From positions 1 through 33,344 of the forward strand of contig CALMFJ010000076.1 in the NCBI GenBank assembly GCA_937862865.1: a DNA stretch of 33,344 bases, read 5' to 3'. The position numbers and the translations under genes were made by a program. Of this stretch, positions 23,576 through 31,978 are shown piece by piece; within the stretch, counting starts at the first letter, position 1; each line of letters opens with the position of its first letter. The DNA is from an uncultured Pseudomonadota bacterium. Lineage in GTDB: Bacteria; Desulfobacterota; Syntrophorhabdia; Syntrophorhabdales; Syntrophorhabdaceae. Below the pieces are notes generated by a model. That model saw only the letters and a program-made list of their open reading frames with translations. It had not been told where the DNA came from and did no database searches.

Positions 23576-25651
23576 TTATCCATGAGATGTATCCTCCTTT
23601 TTCATCGCGCACAGAGGGGAGTCAAATCCCAATGCCTGGAAAGGGCGCGCTCCCGCATCGTAAAAGCGCCCGAAAAATTCAACGAAGATAAGGCGCATCG
23701 AGTGAACGAAAGCGCCGAGAAGGCTGATCAGGAAATTAAAGAGGTGTCCCACCACGACCACGATAATAAACAGAATGATCCCGACATAAGGGATGTCTTT
23801 CAACAGTCCGCCGAGCATGTTGAAGGTCATGCCCACGATGCTTGTCGTAAGCCCCAGGGCAAGCAGGCGGCAGTATGACAGGACGTCCCCGATAAATGCC
23901 GTTATCCCGTAGCTGCCCATGATACCGTACAGGCTCACTATCCCGCCCAGTATCCGGGCAACGGGATTCTTGAGTTCCCGCCCCTGGGTGAGGATGAGCC
24001 CCAGGGCCCCCGCAGCGAACAAAATGAGCCCTGACCGGTAGACAAGGACAGGTGTTGCCACAAAGATCCTGCTTGCTATGATCAGAAGCCCGGGCAACGC
24101 CAGGAACCAGAAAAAACCGTCGAATAATGCGCTTTTCCAGTCACCCTGCCGAATCGACCCGTACATTTTCAGAGCTATGCCGAAGAACTGGTTCATAACG
24201 CCGATGAAAAGGGCTATCAGCAGGGCGGGAATTGTCTTGCTCACCGGGTCAAGCACCGCAAAAACCGATTGGATGCGTAAAAGGAGGTTGCCTTCCCCCA
24301 GGTACTTGGGTTGGTAAAGGTCGCCGAACCAGGAACCGAGAAGGGAGCCGAATATAACGGTGCTGATCCCCCCCATCAGGAGTATGCGGCCAAAATCCGC
24401 CACCCCTTCGTACTGTTTCGTGCGGCTGATGAGATACAGGGAGGCCGCTATCAGCATAAGGCCGTAGCCGACATCGGAGAAGCATATCCCGAAAAAAAGA
24501 TAAAAGTTTATATGGAGGTACGGTGTGGGGTCGAAACCCTTGTAAGGCGGCAGCCCGAACATTTCCACAAGCAGGGAAAGCGGACGGAAAACCTTCGGCA
24601 GGGAAAGACTGACCGGAACCTCTTCGTCCTCGCCCGGTTCTTCCAGGATAATGACGGATTCAGGAAACTGGCTGCCAAATTTCTCCTGAAAATGTGCTAT
24701 GTCCCTTTCGCGAATATATCCGGTAAGGATGTTCACCCATTTCCCGCCCACCGTTTTTCCCACCGCGAGGTGTTCATTTTTGTTTGCCGTCCAGAAAGCC
24801 TTGAGGGTTGTCAGGGTGCGGCGCTCGGGTTTAAGCGCCCGGACTTGCGCAATCGTTTCCTCTATGGTTGCCGATACCGCCGCCAGGTCCCCTTCCAGTT
24901 CCCGGACGTGGTCGCCGATGGTGCCGTTGAATTCGGGCAAAGTGATCTCAACGAAGGAAAGCTTTGCCAGTCCGGCTTTTACCTCGTCACTATCGTCCTT
25001 GAGGGCGGCGATCACTATTCGCTGCGCGTCCTTTATGTTTTTTACCGTTCTGAGGCCCTCGGCCGCAGCGGCATCCGGACCTTCCGCTCCCGTCAGCGTT
25101 TCCCAGGCAGTGTTTTTCCACGGGTACGAGGGCCTGTCAAGGTCTCCCAGTTTTTTCTCCGGGATGTAACCGAGAATGAGATCAATCCGCCGTCGCCGGT
25201 GCCAATCCTCCATCCGGAAAGGGATATCTGAAAAAGGCCGAAGCGCGGAAAGGCTGTTCTCTATCTCACCTTTGATGCGCTCATTGCGTCGCAGTATATC
25301 GTCGAGTTCGCTTGCCTTGCGAAACCTGTCGTCCAGGTCGTAATCTTCAGTGGCGTACCGCAGTTCTTCCCGGGTGATCAACTGGGGGACCGGGGTCAGT
25401 CCCTCGAAAAAACCCTGTTCTTCGGGCGCATATGTTTTGAGGAGATTCAGAATGGTATCGATCTTCCGCAAAACATCGTCTGTGTCCTCGGTGGATGAGC
25501 GACCCGTCTTGAAATAGCCGGATTCATCCGCAATGAGCCTGCCGGCGTCCGTCACGTCGATCATCCCGAGGGAACTGACAACGCGCATAACCCTGCTGGT
25601 GCTGTGGATGGTACTTACGATTGTCAGTTTCTTGATCGGGTCTATTGCCAT
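23576..25651 (-). CDS. atpI: V/A-type ATPase subunit I (a subunit, stator)
   Basis: A 691-residue stator subunit. About residues 1-350 are cytosolic, with coiled-coil stretches anchoring the peripheral stalks. The rest holds seven to eight membrane helices that form the ion half-channels. LSYCRLLALGLT carries R595, the expected rotor-facing arginine. HSMRLIFVEFF (R653, E658) matches the conserved final helix of this family. It starts 3 bp after the subunit H/G stop and is followed by subunit K. Confidence 0.96.
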   Translation of the reverse strand: MAIDPIKKLTIVSTIHSTSRVMRVVSSLGMIDVTDAGRLIADESGYFKTGRSSTEDTDDVLRKIDTILNLLKTYAPEEQGFFEGLTPVPQLITREELRYATEDYDLDDRFRKASELDDILRRNERIKGEIENSLSALRPFSDIPFRMEDWHRRRRIDLILGYIPEKKLGDLDRPSYPWKNTAWETLTGAEGPDAAAAEGLRTVKNIKDAQRIVIAALKDDSDEVKAGLAKLSFVEITLPEFNGTIGDHVRELEGDLAAVSATIEETIAQVRALKPERRTLTTLKAFWTANKNEHLAVGKTVGGKWVNILTGYIRERDIAHFQEKFGSQFPESVIILEEPGEDEEVPVSLSLPKVFRPLSLLVEMFGLPPYKGFDPTPYLHINFYLFFGICFSDVGYGLMLIAASLYLISRTKQYEGVADFGRILLMGGISTVIFGSLLGSWFGDLYQPKYLGEGNLLLRIQSVFAVLDPVSKTIPALLIALFIGVMNQFFGIALKMYGSIRQGDWKSALFDGFFWFLALPGLLIIASRIFVATPVLVYRSGLILFAAGALGLILTQGRELKNPVARILGGIVSLYGIMGSYGITAFIGDVLSYCRLLALGLTTSIVGMTFNMLGGLLKDIPYVGIILFIIVVVVGHLFNFLISLLGAFVHSMRLIFVEFFGRFYDAGARPFQALGFDSPLCAMKKEDTSHG

Positions 25652-25654
25652 AGC

Positions 25655-25966
25655 CTACCAGTTGTTGAATCTGTCGATGATCTTGCCGGCGTGAAAACGT
25701 ATGAAATCAACGGGCAGCTTTTTCAGGGCATCGAGCTTTGCTGTGTGCTCCTGTAATGCAGCTGCAAGGGATGCTTCGCATTTCTCGTCCTCGTCGGCCT
25801 TGAACCGTGCAAGCCGTGCTTCAAGCTCAAGGGACAGTTCGTTGCGATAACGGGCTATCTCATCGTCCGATGCCTTGAGGATGTTTTTGGATTGGGTATG
25901 GGCCTCATCGACAATGGCATCCGCTTCTTTTTCAAGTGAAATAATGCTGTCAACAAGGGATGCCAT
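25655..25966 (-). CDS. atpH: V/A-type ATPase subunit H/G (peripheral stalk)
   Basis: A 103-residue, almost wholly helical charged protein beginning SLVDSIISLEKEADAIVDEA. This is the form of the NtpF/AtpH stalk subunit that pairs with E. AAGGA lies seven bases before the ATG. It is the first gene of the operon, 83 bp downstream of the predicted transcription start. Confidence 0.85.
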   Translation of the reverse strand: MASLVDSIISLEKEADAIVDEAHTQSKNILKASDDEIARYRNELSLELEARLARFKADEDEKCEASLAAALQEHTAKLDALKKLPVDFIRFHAGKIIDRFNNW

Positions 25967-26055
25967 ATCGTAGTCCTTTTTGGCTCTTACGAAAGGGCTG
26001 CGCTATTCTCTACAACCGTGCAGTAAACCGGTTGGCCGTTTCGACAAGTTTTACT

Positions 26056-26084
26056 ATTTAAATAAATAGGTCACACCATGTCAA
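26056..26084 (-). promoter_or_regulatory. Promoter of the V/A-ATPase operon
   Basis: Minus strand consensus TTGACA (26079-26084), 17-bp spacer, TTAAAT (26056-26061) in an AT-rich pocket. Transcription would start near 26049, giving a leader of about 83 nt before the first gene. Confidence 0.65.
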
Positions 26085-26136
26085 GTCTTTTCGGCCCGGC
26101 CCGGCACCCGTAAAGGCGGCGCGCCCCCGTCAGGCC

Positions 26137-27972
26137 TTACATTTCAACGCGGGTGACAACCCCGTGCAATTTGTTCAGGGGCAGGTCGTGGAACTGGATG
26201 AACGGGGGGGCGAGCTTCTTCAATGTCGAAAATATTTTCCAGATGGGTTTATCCGTGGCAATCTCTTCAAGGCCGTAGAAAATGACCTTTTCATTTATCC
26301 CCGCCTCCTGCAGGATCTTTTCGATCTCGACGACCTCCATGTACCCCATTGTTATCTCGAAAACTTCGAGCCCTTCCGCCAGGGGCTCCTTGAACGTGCT
26401 TGTGACGCCGAACGGGTTGTCGAGGGTCTTTATCGATACGATAATGTTGGTCTCATAGATAATGTGGTTCCGGAACATCGTGTGGACCATGTACGGCGGG
26501 ATGAACCTCGGGTCCCGGGCGAAATACAGGGCCGCGCCGGTGATCTTGTTGAGTTCCCGGTACACCTGGTTGTAGCTTTCGAGAAACACGTCAAGAGGCA
26601 GGGGCCGGATCTTCCGGTAGAGCTTGCGCTGCCCGGCCGTGTATATGAGCATGATGATGAGGGGTATCAGGGCGATTATTATGGACCAGTAACCGCCGTG
26701 GGGGATCTTGTACATGTTGGAGACGAGGAAGATGATGTCGACGATCGTTACAAAAACGGATACAGCCATACGGAAGCGCATCCGGCGGAAGTAAAAGATC
26801 GCTGTCATCATGATGCCTGTCAGGGTCATCGTTCCTGTGACGGCAAGGCCGTACGCCGCCGCGAGCTTCTCGGATTCTTTGAACTCATACATTATGAAAA
26901 GCACGGAGATCAGAAGAAACCAATTGACGAAGCCGATGTATATCTGCGAGCGCAGGTGCGTCGATGTGTAATCGATCTTAAACATGGGGAGAAGCCGCGT
27001 GTTGATCCCCTGGTAAACTATGGAGAACATGCCGCTTATCATTGCCTGTGAGGCGATCACGGTGGCAATGATGCTCAGGACGAGGAAAGGCACGTAAAGA
27101 AGGACAGACTGACTTAAGACCATGCCGAAAAGGATGTTGGTCCCCCGGGCATGGCGCAATATGAACGAACCCTGGCCGAGGTAGGACAGGACAAGGGCGA
27201 TGAAGACGAAATACCAGGCCCTCAGGATAGGTTTCCTCCCGAGGTGGCCCATGTCGGCGTACAGCGCCTCGCCTCCCGTGGCACACAATATAACTTCGGA
27301 CAGAACGAAGAACCCGGCTATGCCGTTGTGGTAAAGAAATGTAATGGCATAATAAGGATTTACTGCCTTGAGCACCGACGGGGTGTGGGTGATCGACAGG
27401 ACACCCGACACGGAGATCGCGAGGAACCAGACGAGCATCAAAGGCCCGAATGCGCCCGCGACCCTGTCGGTCCCTTTTTTCTGAAAGGCAAAGAGCAGGA
27501 TCGCTATAATTGCGGCGACGATGATCAATGTGGCCTGTTTCGTTCCCGCGAAGCCCGGGATGAGAAGTATGCCCTCGACCGCGCTCAATATACTGATCGC
27601 GGGCGTAATGACACCGTCGCCGACGAGCAGGGAGATGCCGATATACGTCACAATTGTGACAAAAACCATGGACCGGGTCTTCTTGAGGAGGCGAACGAGA
27701 ATGCCCCGGAGAACGAACGCCCCGCCTTCGCCCTTTTCCCCGAGGCTCATCGCAAGCCACGCATATTCCACCGAAACAAGCACCGTGAGGGTCCAGATGA
27801 CGAGGGACAGGACCCCCATGACATTCGCTTCGCTGGGCTTCAGCAATATGAAGAGTATCGTCAGGGTATATATCGGGCTCGTGCCGATATCGCCGAAAAC
27901 AAGGCCCAGGGACCGGACGATCTCTCTTACGGCTGCAGACTTCGTTTGGGGTGCCGACGGGGTTTCTATCAT
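26137..27972 (-). CDS. kup: Kup-type potassium transporter
   Basis: A 611-residue K+ (probably K+/H+ symport) transporter of the KUP/HAK family in the inner membrane. The hallmark GLVFGDIGTSPIYT is at about 23-36 and VGDGVITPAISILSAVEG near 117. About twelve membrane helices follow, then a soluble C-terminal domain of about 130 residues. The C-terminus is complete. The ATG has no strong ribosome site and the predicted leader is only about 13 nt. It shares orientation with the ATPase operon but has its own promoter. Adjacent placement fits combined Na+ and K+ homeostasis. Confidence 0.96.
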   Translation of the reverse strand: MIETPSAPQTKSAAVREIVRSLGLVFGDIGTSPIYTLTILFILLKPSEANVMGVLSLVIWTLTVLVSVEYAWLAMSLGEKGEGGAFVLRGILVRLLKKTRSMVFVTIVTYIGISLLVGDGVITPAISILSAVEGILLIPGFAGTKQATLIIVAAIIAILLFAFQKKGTDRVAGAFGPLMLVWFLAISVSGVLSITHTPSVLKAVNPYYAITFLYHNGIAGFFVLSEVILCATGGEALYADMGHLGRKPILRAWYFVFIALVLSYLGQGSFILRHARGTNILFGMVLSQSVLLYVPFLVLSIIATVIASQAMISGMFSIVYQGINTRLLPMFKIDYTSTHLRSQIYIGFVNWFLLISVLFIMYEFKESEKLAAAYGLAVTGTMTLTGIMMTAIFYFRRMRFRMAVSVFVTIVDIIFLVSNMYKIPHGGYWSIIIALIPLIIMLIYTAGQRKLYRKIRPLPLDVFLESYNQVYRELNKITGAALYFARDPRFIPPYMVHTMFRNHIIYETNIIVSIKTLDNPFGVTSTFKEPLAEGLEVFEITMGYMEVVEIEKILQEAGINEKVIFYGLEEIATDKPIWKIFSTLKKLAPPFIQFHDLPLNKLHGVVTRVEM

Positions 27973-27992
27973 TGTGCGCTACGAGCTTTCCC

Positions 27993-28022
27993 ATTGTAGG
28001 ACAAAACGGGCTCAAAAAGCAA
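27993..28022 (-). promoter_or_regulatory. Promoter of kup
   Basis: Minus strand TTGCTT (28017-28022), 18-bp spacer, TACAAT (27993-27998). The start near 27986 leaves a very short leader before the ATG at 27972. Confidence 0.5.
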
Positions 28023-28054
28023 CATGCGAGGGTGTCCCGCCGCTCAGAAATGCG

Positions 28055-28083
28055 TTGACATGACAGGTGCCATTTTTTATATT
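28055..28083 (+). promoter_or_regulatory. Strong sigma-70-type promoter P1 upstream of the HTH gene
   Basis: TTGACA (28055-28060), 17-bp spacer, TATATT (28078-28083). The start near 28090 would give a leader of about 324 nt, or a separate small RNA. Confidence 0.65.
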
Positions 28084-28261
28084 GTGATCGATAATGGGTA
28101 TTATTGATGGGGCTTGGGCCGTGACCGGCCCGGCCGTATCGGAAATGGTGCCCCGCGGTATCTCACCGATTCAGGAAGGGTTGCGACACGCTTCTCAAAA
28201 AGCAATGTATTGTTATGTGATTATTCGGCCGGACTAATTGTGGAGGGGTACCGAAATTTGA

Positions 28262-28290
28262 TTGACAGCTTTTTTAGAATAGGTTCTAAT
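28262..28290 (+). promoter_or_regulatory. Strong sigma-70-type promoter P2 upstream of the HTH gene
   Basis: TTGACA (28262-28267), 17-bp spacer, TCTAAT (28285-28290). The start near 28297 leaves a leader of about 117 nt. Confidence 0.7.
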
Positions 28291-28413
28291 GTACTTAAAC
28301 TTGTTTGTAAAAGTAGTTTGATATAGAATGCATATAAGTATCGGTTTTAAAAGTAAAGTAAAGCATTTTAGGGGAAATGCGATACCATTAAAAATTGTAC
28401 ATGAAGGGGAGTC

Positions 28414-28983
28414 ATGGAAAAGATTTGCATAGTCAAACGAAGGAAGGCAACAGCACCTGCCGCTCAGGATCCTGTCGTTGAAATTCATACAGCTCCTCCT
28501 GACACCGGTCCGATCAGCGATCAGGAAGTCGTCCAGATAGAACAGCTGCCGGAGGTGTCATCCCCGGGCCCCATGATCGCCTCCCCGGAGAGCTTCAGCA
28601 TTCAGGACGGCGACCACCTCATTTTCAAGGAGGTCACGGGAGAAGAGGAGCAGATCTTCTCGATCCAGTTAAGCCCCCAGCAATCCCAGGTCGTTCAGTC
28701 GATGAATTGCATCAAGGACCTTTTGAGCGGTAAGCATCACGGGGTGAAGATGTCGATGGAAGAGACCCCGGACGGAAATACGGCCTTTAATTTCCATTTC
28801 AAGCCCGTTTACACGACGCGGATGCTCAACCCGAACGATGTTTCGGTCATGCTCCAGATAAGCAAGAGCATGCTGTATCGCCTGGTGAAGGATAAAGAGA
28901 TAAAAAGCTACAAGATTGGTAAGCTCAGGAGGTTTCTCCTCGAAGATGTTGTTGACTATCTGAGCAGCAGCGTTCAGATGTAG
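28414..28983 (+). CDS. HTH protein with C-terminal excisionase/MerR-like DNA-binding domain
   Basis: A 189-residue protein. Residues ~1-60 are low-complexity and proline-rich. About 61-135 form an unrecognised domain (DGDHLIFKEVTGEEEQ through FNFHFKP). Residues ~138-186 are a winged helix of the helix_turn_helix_17 type: LNPNDVSVMLQISKSMLYRLVKDKEI, then a GKLRRF wing. Such domains bind DNA, often as accessory or regulatory proteins. AAGGGGAG precedes the ATG. It probably forms an operon with the ExeA-like ATPase 76 bp downstream. No integrase is nearby, so a phage excisionase role is unlikely. Confidence 0.75.
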   Translation: MEKICIVKRRKATAPAAQDPVVEIHTAPPDTGPISDQEVVQIEQLPEVSSPGPMIASPESFSIQDGDHLIFKEVTGEEEQIFSIQLSPQQSQVVQSMNCIKDLLSGKHHGVKMSMEETPDGNTAFNFHFKPVYTTRMLNPNDVSVMLQISKSMLYRLVKDKEIKSYKIGKLRRFLLEDVVDYLSSSVQM

Positions 28984-29013
28984 GTCAACGGCACACAACT
29001 GTTATGAGGACCA

Positions 29014-29041
29014 GACAGGCAGGTCAGCATGTCTGCCTGAC
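29014..29041 (+). other. Hairpin between the HTH gene and exeA-like gene
   Basis: CAGGCAG (29016-29022) pairs with CTGCCTG (29033-29039) over a 10-nt loop. No T-run follows, so it is not a terminator. It ends just before the AGGAGG ribosome site of the next gene and might affect translation or mRNA stability. Confidence 0.4.
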
Positions 29042-29059
29042 AGAAGGAGGACATAACAT

Positions 29060-30889
29060 ATGTACACCGATTATTGGGGCCTAAAAAAACCGCCATTCGA
29101 TAATGTGCCAGACCCGTCGATGTATGTAGATTCCCATCTTTCCGTTGAAAATACCGTCGCAGAAACCCTCTTTGCCATCGAAGAAGGAAACGAATGTCTC
29201 ACCGTCATCGTCGGAGACGTCGGGCTTGGCAAGACGCTGTCCCTGCGGCTTATCCTTGATTCCCTCGACCAGAGCAAGTACAAGATCGCTTTTGTCACTA
29301 ACCCCGATATGTCCTTCGTTCAGATCTTGAGGGAGATCATCGGCCAGCTCACGGGAAAAGAGTGCGAGATCAGAGGCAGGACCGAACTCCTCGAAATATT
29401 CAACAAGCTTTTGTTTGAAACGGCCGATGAGGGCAAAAAGGTGCTGGTGTTTATCGATGAGGCAAACGCTATATCGCCGACCAACCTCGAAAGCCTGCGA
29501 CTTCTCACGAATATGCAGGATGATACCCGGAACCTGTTCACGATAGTCCTTGCGGGACAGATGGAGCTTGCCAAGAGGCTTGAACATCCCAAGAGGGCAA
29601 ATCTTTTCCAGCGTATCGGCACGTATAACAGGATCGAAAAAATGGACAGCGAGGAGCTGGTGAGAAATTATGTCGATACCAGGCTCAAGCTGGCGGGTGC
29701 GGACAAGGCCATTTTCACGGATGACGCCATTCGCAGGCTGTATCAATATTCGGAGGGCGGGGTCCCCCGTCTCGTGAACAAGATAGCGAAGCTTTGTCTC
29801 AAGGCGGGTGAGACGAATAATTTCTCATCCATCAATGGTGACATAGTCCAGCAGATCGGGCAGCGTTTTATAAAGATGACGGGCCCTGCCGTACAGAAGC
29901 GGACCCTCTCCGGGAAACCGAAAAGGGTCAGGGAAGAGGAAGCCCCGGAGAAGGCTGCACCGAAAAAGAAGGCAGCGGCGCAGGCGAAACAGGTCGCCGC
30001 ACCGCCACCGCCGCCACCGCCTCCTCCTCCCGAGGAAAAGCCGGTCTTCGCACCGCCGCCTCCTCCGCCACCGCCACCGCCACCGCCTCCTCCTCCGCCA
30101 CCGCCTCCTCCTCCGCCCGCGGAGAAACCTGTCGCTGCACCTCCTCCACCGGTGGAAGAGAAGCCGATTATTATTCCGGAACCCGCATCACCGCCGCCGC
30201 CTGAGGCCCCGCCAGCAGTTCCTGAGGCCGTGCAGGAGATAAAACTTGCAGTGGAAGAAGAGTTTCAGGAAGGTTTCGAAGTCAAGGAAGTGCTGGAGCC
30301 GGCAGCAGTGATCGAGGCGGAAATAGAACCCGCTGTTGTCCCCGAAGAAGAAGTGCAGGCGGTCACGCCGGAGCCTCAGAAAGAAGAACCCGCAGCAGCC
30401 GAACCGCCACCGGAGGAGGCACCGGTCGCTGCGGCTCCCGAACCGCCACCGCCTCCAACCGCTCCTGCGGCCGTAGAGGAACAGCCGGTTGTTGCACCAC
30501 CGCAAGCACCGGAAAAACAACCGATCTTTGTGCCCGAACCTGCACCTGTCCCTGAACAGCCGGTCTTTACAGCGCCGGCACCGCCAGCTCCGCCGCCGTC
30601 TGCCCCGGAACCAACCCGGCTCGCTACTGAGGCGCCGGCAGAGCCCATACAGGAGCTGGAACCGGATGCCGCCATGATCGCGGGCTGCAAGATCAGGGTC
30701 GAGATACCGACACATATTTTCGAGCAGACGGTCGGTGCCGGTCTGGACCAGAAACGGAAGATCGCCGGCGTACTGGCCGCCCAGACCCTGGAGAAGAACC
30801 CGCAACTTACGGCGTCGCCCACGGTGGACCCCGTATCGGTGTGGAGCGAAATACTGGCGGTGATAATGAAACGCCTCGAGGCGGCCTGA
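29060..30889 (+). CDS. ExeA/GspA-like AAA ATPase with long polyproline linker
   Basis: A 609-residue protein. Residues ~1-275 are an ExeA-type AAA ATPase: YWGLKKPPFDNVPDP at the start, Walker A GDVGLGKT at 52-59, Walker B VLVFIDEA at 128-135 (D133, E134), and the EGGVPRLVNKIAKLCL sensor-2-like helix. About 285-545 is a Pro/Ala/Glu-rich linker with runs of 10 (315-324) and 22 (332-353) consecutive prolines. The last ~60 residues are a short structured region. In Aeromonas, ExeA with ExeB helps assemble the type II secretin. No membrane helix or peptidoglycan-binding domain is evident here, so the role may differ. AGGAGG precedes the ATG. Confidence 0.85.
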   Translation: MYTDYWGLKKPPFDNVPDPSMYVDSHLSVENTVAETLFAIEEGNECLTVIVGDVGLGKTLSLRLILDSLDQSKYKIAFVTNPDMSFVQILREIIGQLTGKECEIRGRTELLEIFNKLLFETADEGKKVLVFIDEANAISPTNLESLRLLTNMQDDTRNLFTIVLAGQMELAKRLEHPKRANLFQRIGTYNRIEKMDSEELVRNYVDTRLKLAGADKAIFTDDAIRRLYQYSEGGVPRLVNKIAKLCLKAGETNNFSSINGDIVQQIGQRFIKMTGPAVQKRTLSGKPKRVREEEAPEKAAPKKKAAAQAKQVAAPPPPPPPPPPEEKPVFAPPPPPPPPPPPPPPPPPPPPPPAEKPVAAPPPPVEEKPIIIPEPASPPPPEAPPAVPEAVQEIKLAVEEEFQEGFEVKEVLEPAAVIEAEIEPAVVPEEEVQAVTPEPQKEEPAAAEPPPEEAPVAAAPEPPPPPTAPAAVEEQPVVAPPQAPEKQPIFVPEPAPVPEQPVFTAPAPPAPPPSAPEPTRLATEAPAEPIQELEPDAAMIAGCKIRVEIPTHIFEQTVGAGLDQKRKIAGVLAAQTLEKNPQLTASPTVDPVSVWSEILAVIMKRLEAA

Positions 30890-30899
30890 GGCCGCTTTT
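30881..30899 (+). terminator. Short terminator-like hairpin enclosing the exeA-like stop codon
   Basis: GCGGCC (30881-30886) and GGCCGC (30890-30895) flank TGA, which is the stop codon itself, and TTTTC follows. The stem is only six pairs with a three-base loop. It lies 23 bp from the converging TPR gene. Confidence 0.45.
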
Positions 30900-30911
30900 C
30901 CGCACAGTCTG

Positions 30912-31841
30912 CTAACCGTCTGTCCTGTTCTGGCGGGACCTGTGAAGCTGGATCATACCGAGGAGTTGTTTGGCTTCCCTGTGCTGGGGGTTTGTGCCGA
31001 GCACGTACTGAAGCCTGTTTTTTATGCCTTCGAGAAGTTCGGGCTCGGGTTTTTCCCGGTATTGAATATACTGAAGGCGGGCAAGATTATAGTGCGCGTC
31101 CTCCTGGTAGTTGTTTATGCCTAAAGACGTGCCGTACGCAAATATAGCGTTCTCAATGCTTCCCAGCATTTCGTATATGTAACCGAGATAATTCCATGCA
31201 GTCGTGTTGTCGGCGCTGAGTTCTACAACGCGGGAGAATGCGTCGAACGCCTTTCTTGGCTCGCCTTGCTGGAGGTAGAGGCGGCCCATGTTGAACCACG
31301 CCTTCACATGGTGCGGATCGATCTCGAGCGCTTTGCGGTATTCTTCGATTGCTTCGTCGAACATGTCATGTCTGTCCAGGATCGATCCGAGAAAAAAGTG
31401 GGGCTGAGGGGCGTAAGGATCGATCTCGATGGCCTGTTCCCAGAGGTCTATCGCACCATTGTAATCGGCTTGCATCTCGTGAATGTGCGCCAGGTTGATA
31501 AACGCTTCCATATGCTTCGGGTTGATCTTGAGGGCCTGCTCGTACATTTGCCTGGCCATGCCGAAACGGTCCATCTTCTCGTACGTGTAGCCGAGATTGA
31601 TATATGCCTCCACGTTTCCCGGTTCAAGCTGAACAACCTTCGTGAAATAATGGAGCGCCTTTTCGTAATCCTCCTGCTTGAGATAAATGAGCCCCAGGTT
31701 CACATAGGCTTCTGCATAGTCGGGGTCGATCTGGATGCATTTCTTGTATGCCTTGACCGCTTTTTCGGCTGACTGCTCGAGGAGGTCATAGTGGTAGGCT
31801 TCGAGAAACCATTGCTGTGCGGTCTTTTTGGTCGTTGCCAT
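30912..31841 (-). CDS. Tetratricopeptide repeat protein
   Basis: A 309-residue cytosolic-looking protein without a signal peptide or membrane helix. It is built of seven to eight consecutive 34-residue TPR units from about residue 22 to 260, with the usual pattern (AEAYVNLGLIYLKQEDYEKAL, then IDPDY-type turns). TPR arrays are protein-binding scaffolds and the partner is unknown. AGGTGAT precedes the ATG closely. It converges with the ExeA-like gene; TPR proteins often accompany secretion or pilus machinery, but nothing here proves a link. Confidence 0.92.
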   Translation of the reverse strand: MATTKKTAQQWFLEAYHYDLLEQSAEKAVKAYKKCIQIDPDYAEAYVNLGLIYLKQEDYEKALHYFTKVVQLEPGNVEAYINLGYTYEKMDRFGMARQMYEQALKINPKHMEAFINLAHIHEMQADYNGAIDLWEQAIEIDPYAPQPHFFLGSILDRHDMFDEAIEEYRKALEIDPHHVKAWFNMGRLYLQQGEPRKAFDAFSRVVELSADNTTAWNYLGYIYEMLGSIENAIFAYGTSLGINNYQEDAHYNLARLQYIQYREKPEPELLEGIKNRLQYVLGTNPQHREAKQLLGMIQLHRSRQNRTDG

Positions 31842-31891
31842 ATATCACCTGCAATATTACCACGCGAAGCAGGAAAACAGAACAGAAATAA

Positions 31892-31978
31892 CGTTCTGCG
31901 TTCCGGGTTCTACGTTCTACGTTAAGAAATCTCATAATGAAGCGTAAACGTAGAACGCAGAACGTGGAACGCAGAACT
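31892..31978. repeat. Heptamer arrays in inverted arms (hairpin) beside the MFS gene stop
   Basis: The left arm is CGTTCTG, CGTTCCG, GGTTCTA, CGTTCTA (31892-31919). The right arm is AAACGTA, GAACGCA, GAACGTG, GAACGCA, GAACT (31946-31978). The arms are complementary over about 30 bp with few mismatches and a loop of about 25 bp. The right arm runs into the MFS stop codon at 31977-31979. Confidence 0.88.

Larger units (their letters stand above)
27973..28413. other. Divergent intergenic region with promoters for kup and the HTH-ExeA pair
   Basis: This 441-bp gap holds one minus-strand and two plus-strand promoters, listed separately. A frame from 28114 to 28326 gives a 70-residue peptide with no recognisable features and I do not call it a gene. 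The stretch 28090-28260 could be a small RNA or a long leader, but I recognise no known RNA family in it. Around 28260-28400 the sequence is clearly AT-rich. Confidence 0.6.

Noticed and set aside
28090-28260. Cyclic-di-GMP or other known riboswitch in the long leader
   Set aside because: I looked for the usual conserved cores and found no convincing match.
28114-28326. A 70-residue plus-strand frame between kup and the HTH gene
   Set aside because: No ribosome site at its start and no recognisable features, and it spans promoter P2. A leader or small RNA is more likely.
28414-28983. Phage excisionase as a sign of a prophage or integrative element
   Set aside because: The domain is excisionase-like, but there is no integrase, attachment-site repeat or phage gene nearby. 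The protein has extra domains and sits with an ATPase gene.
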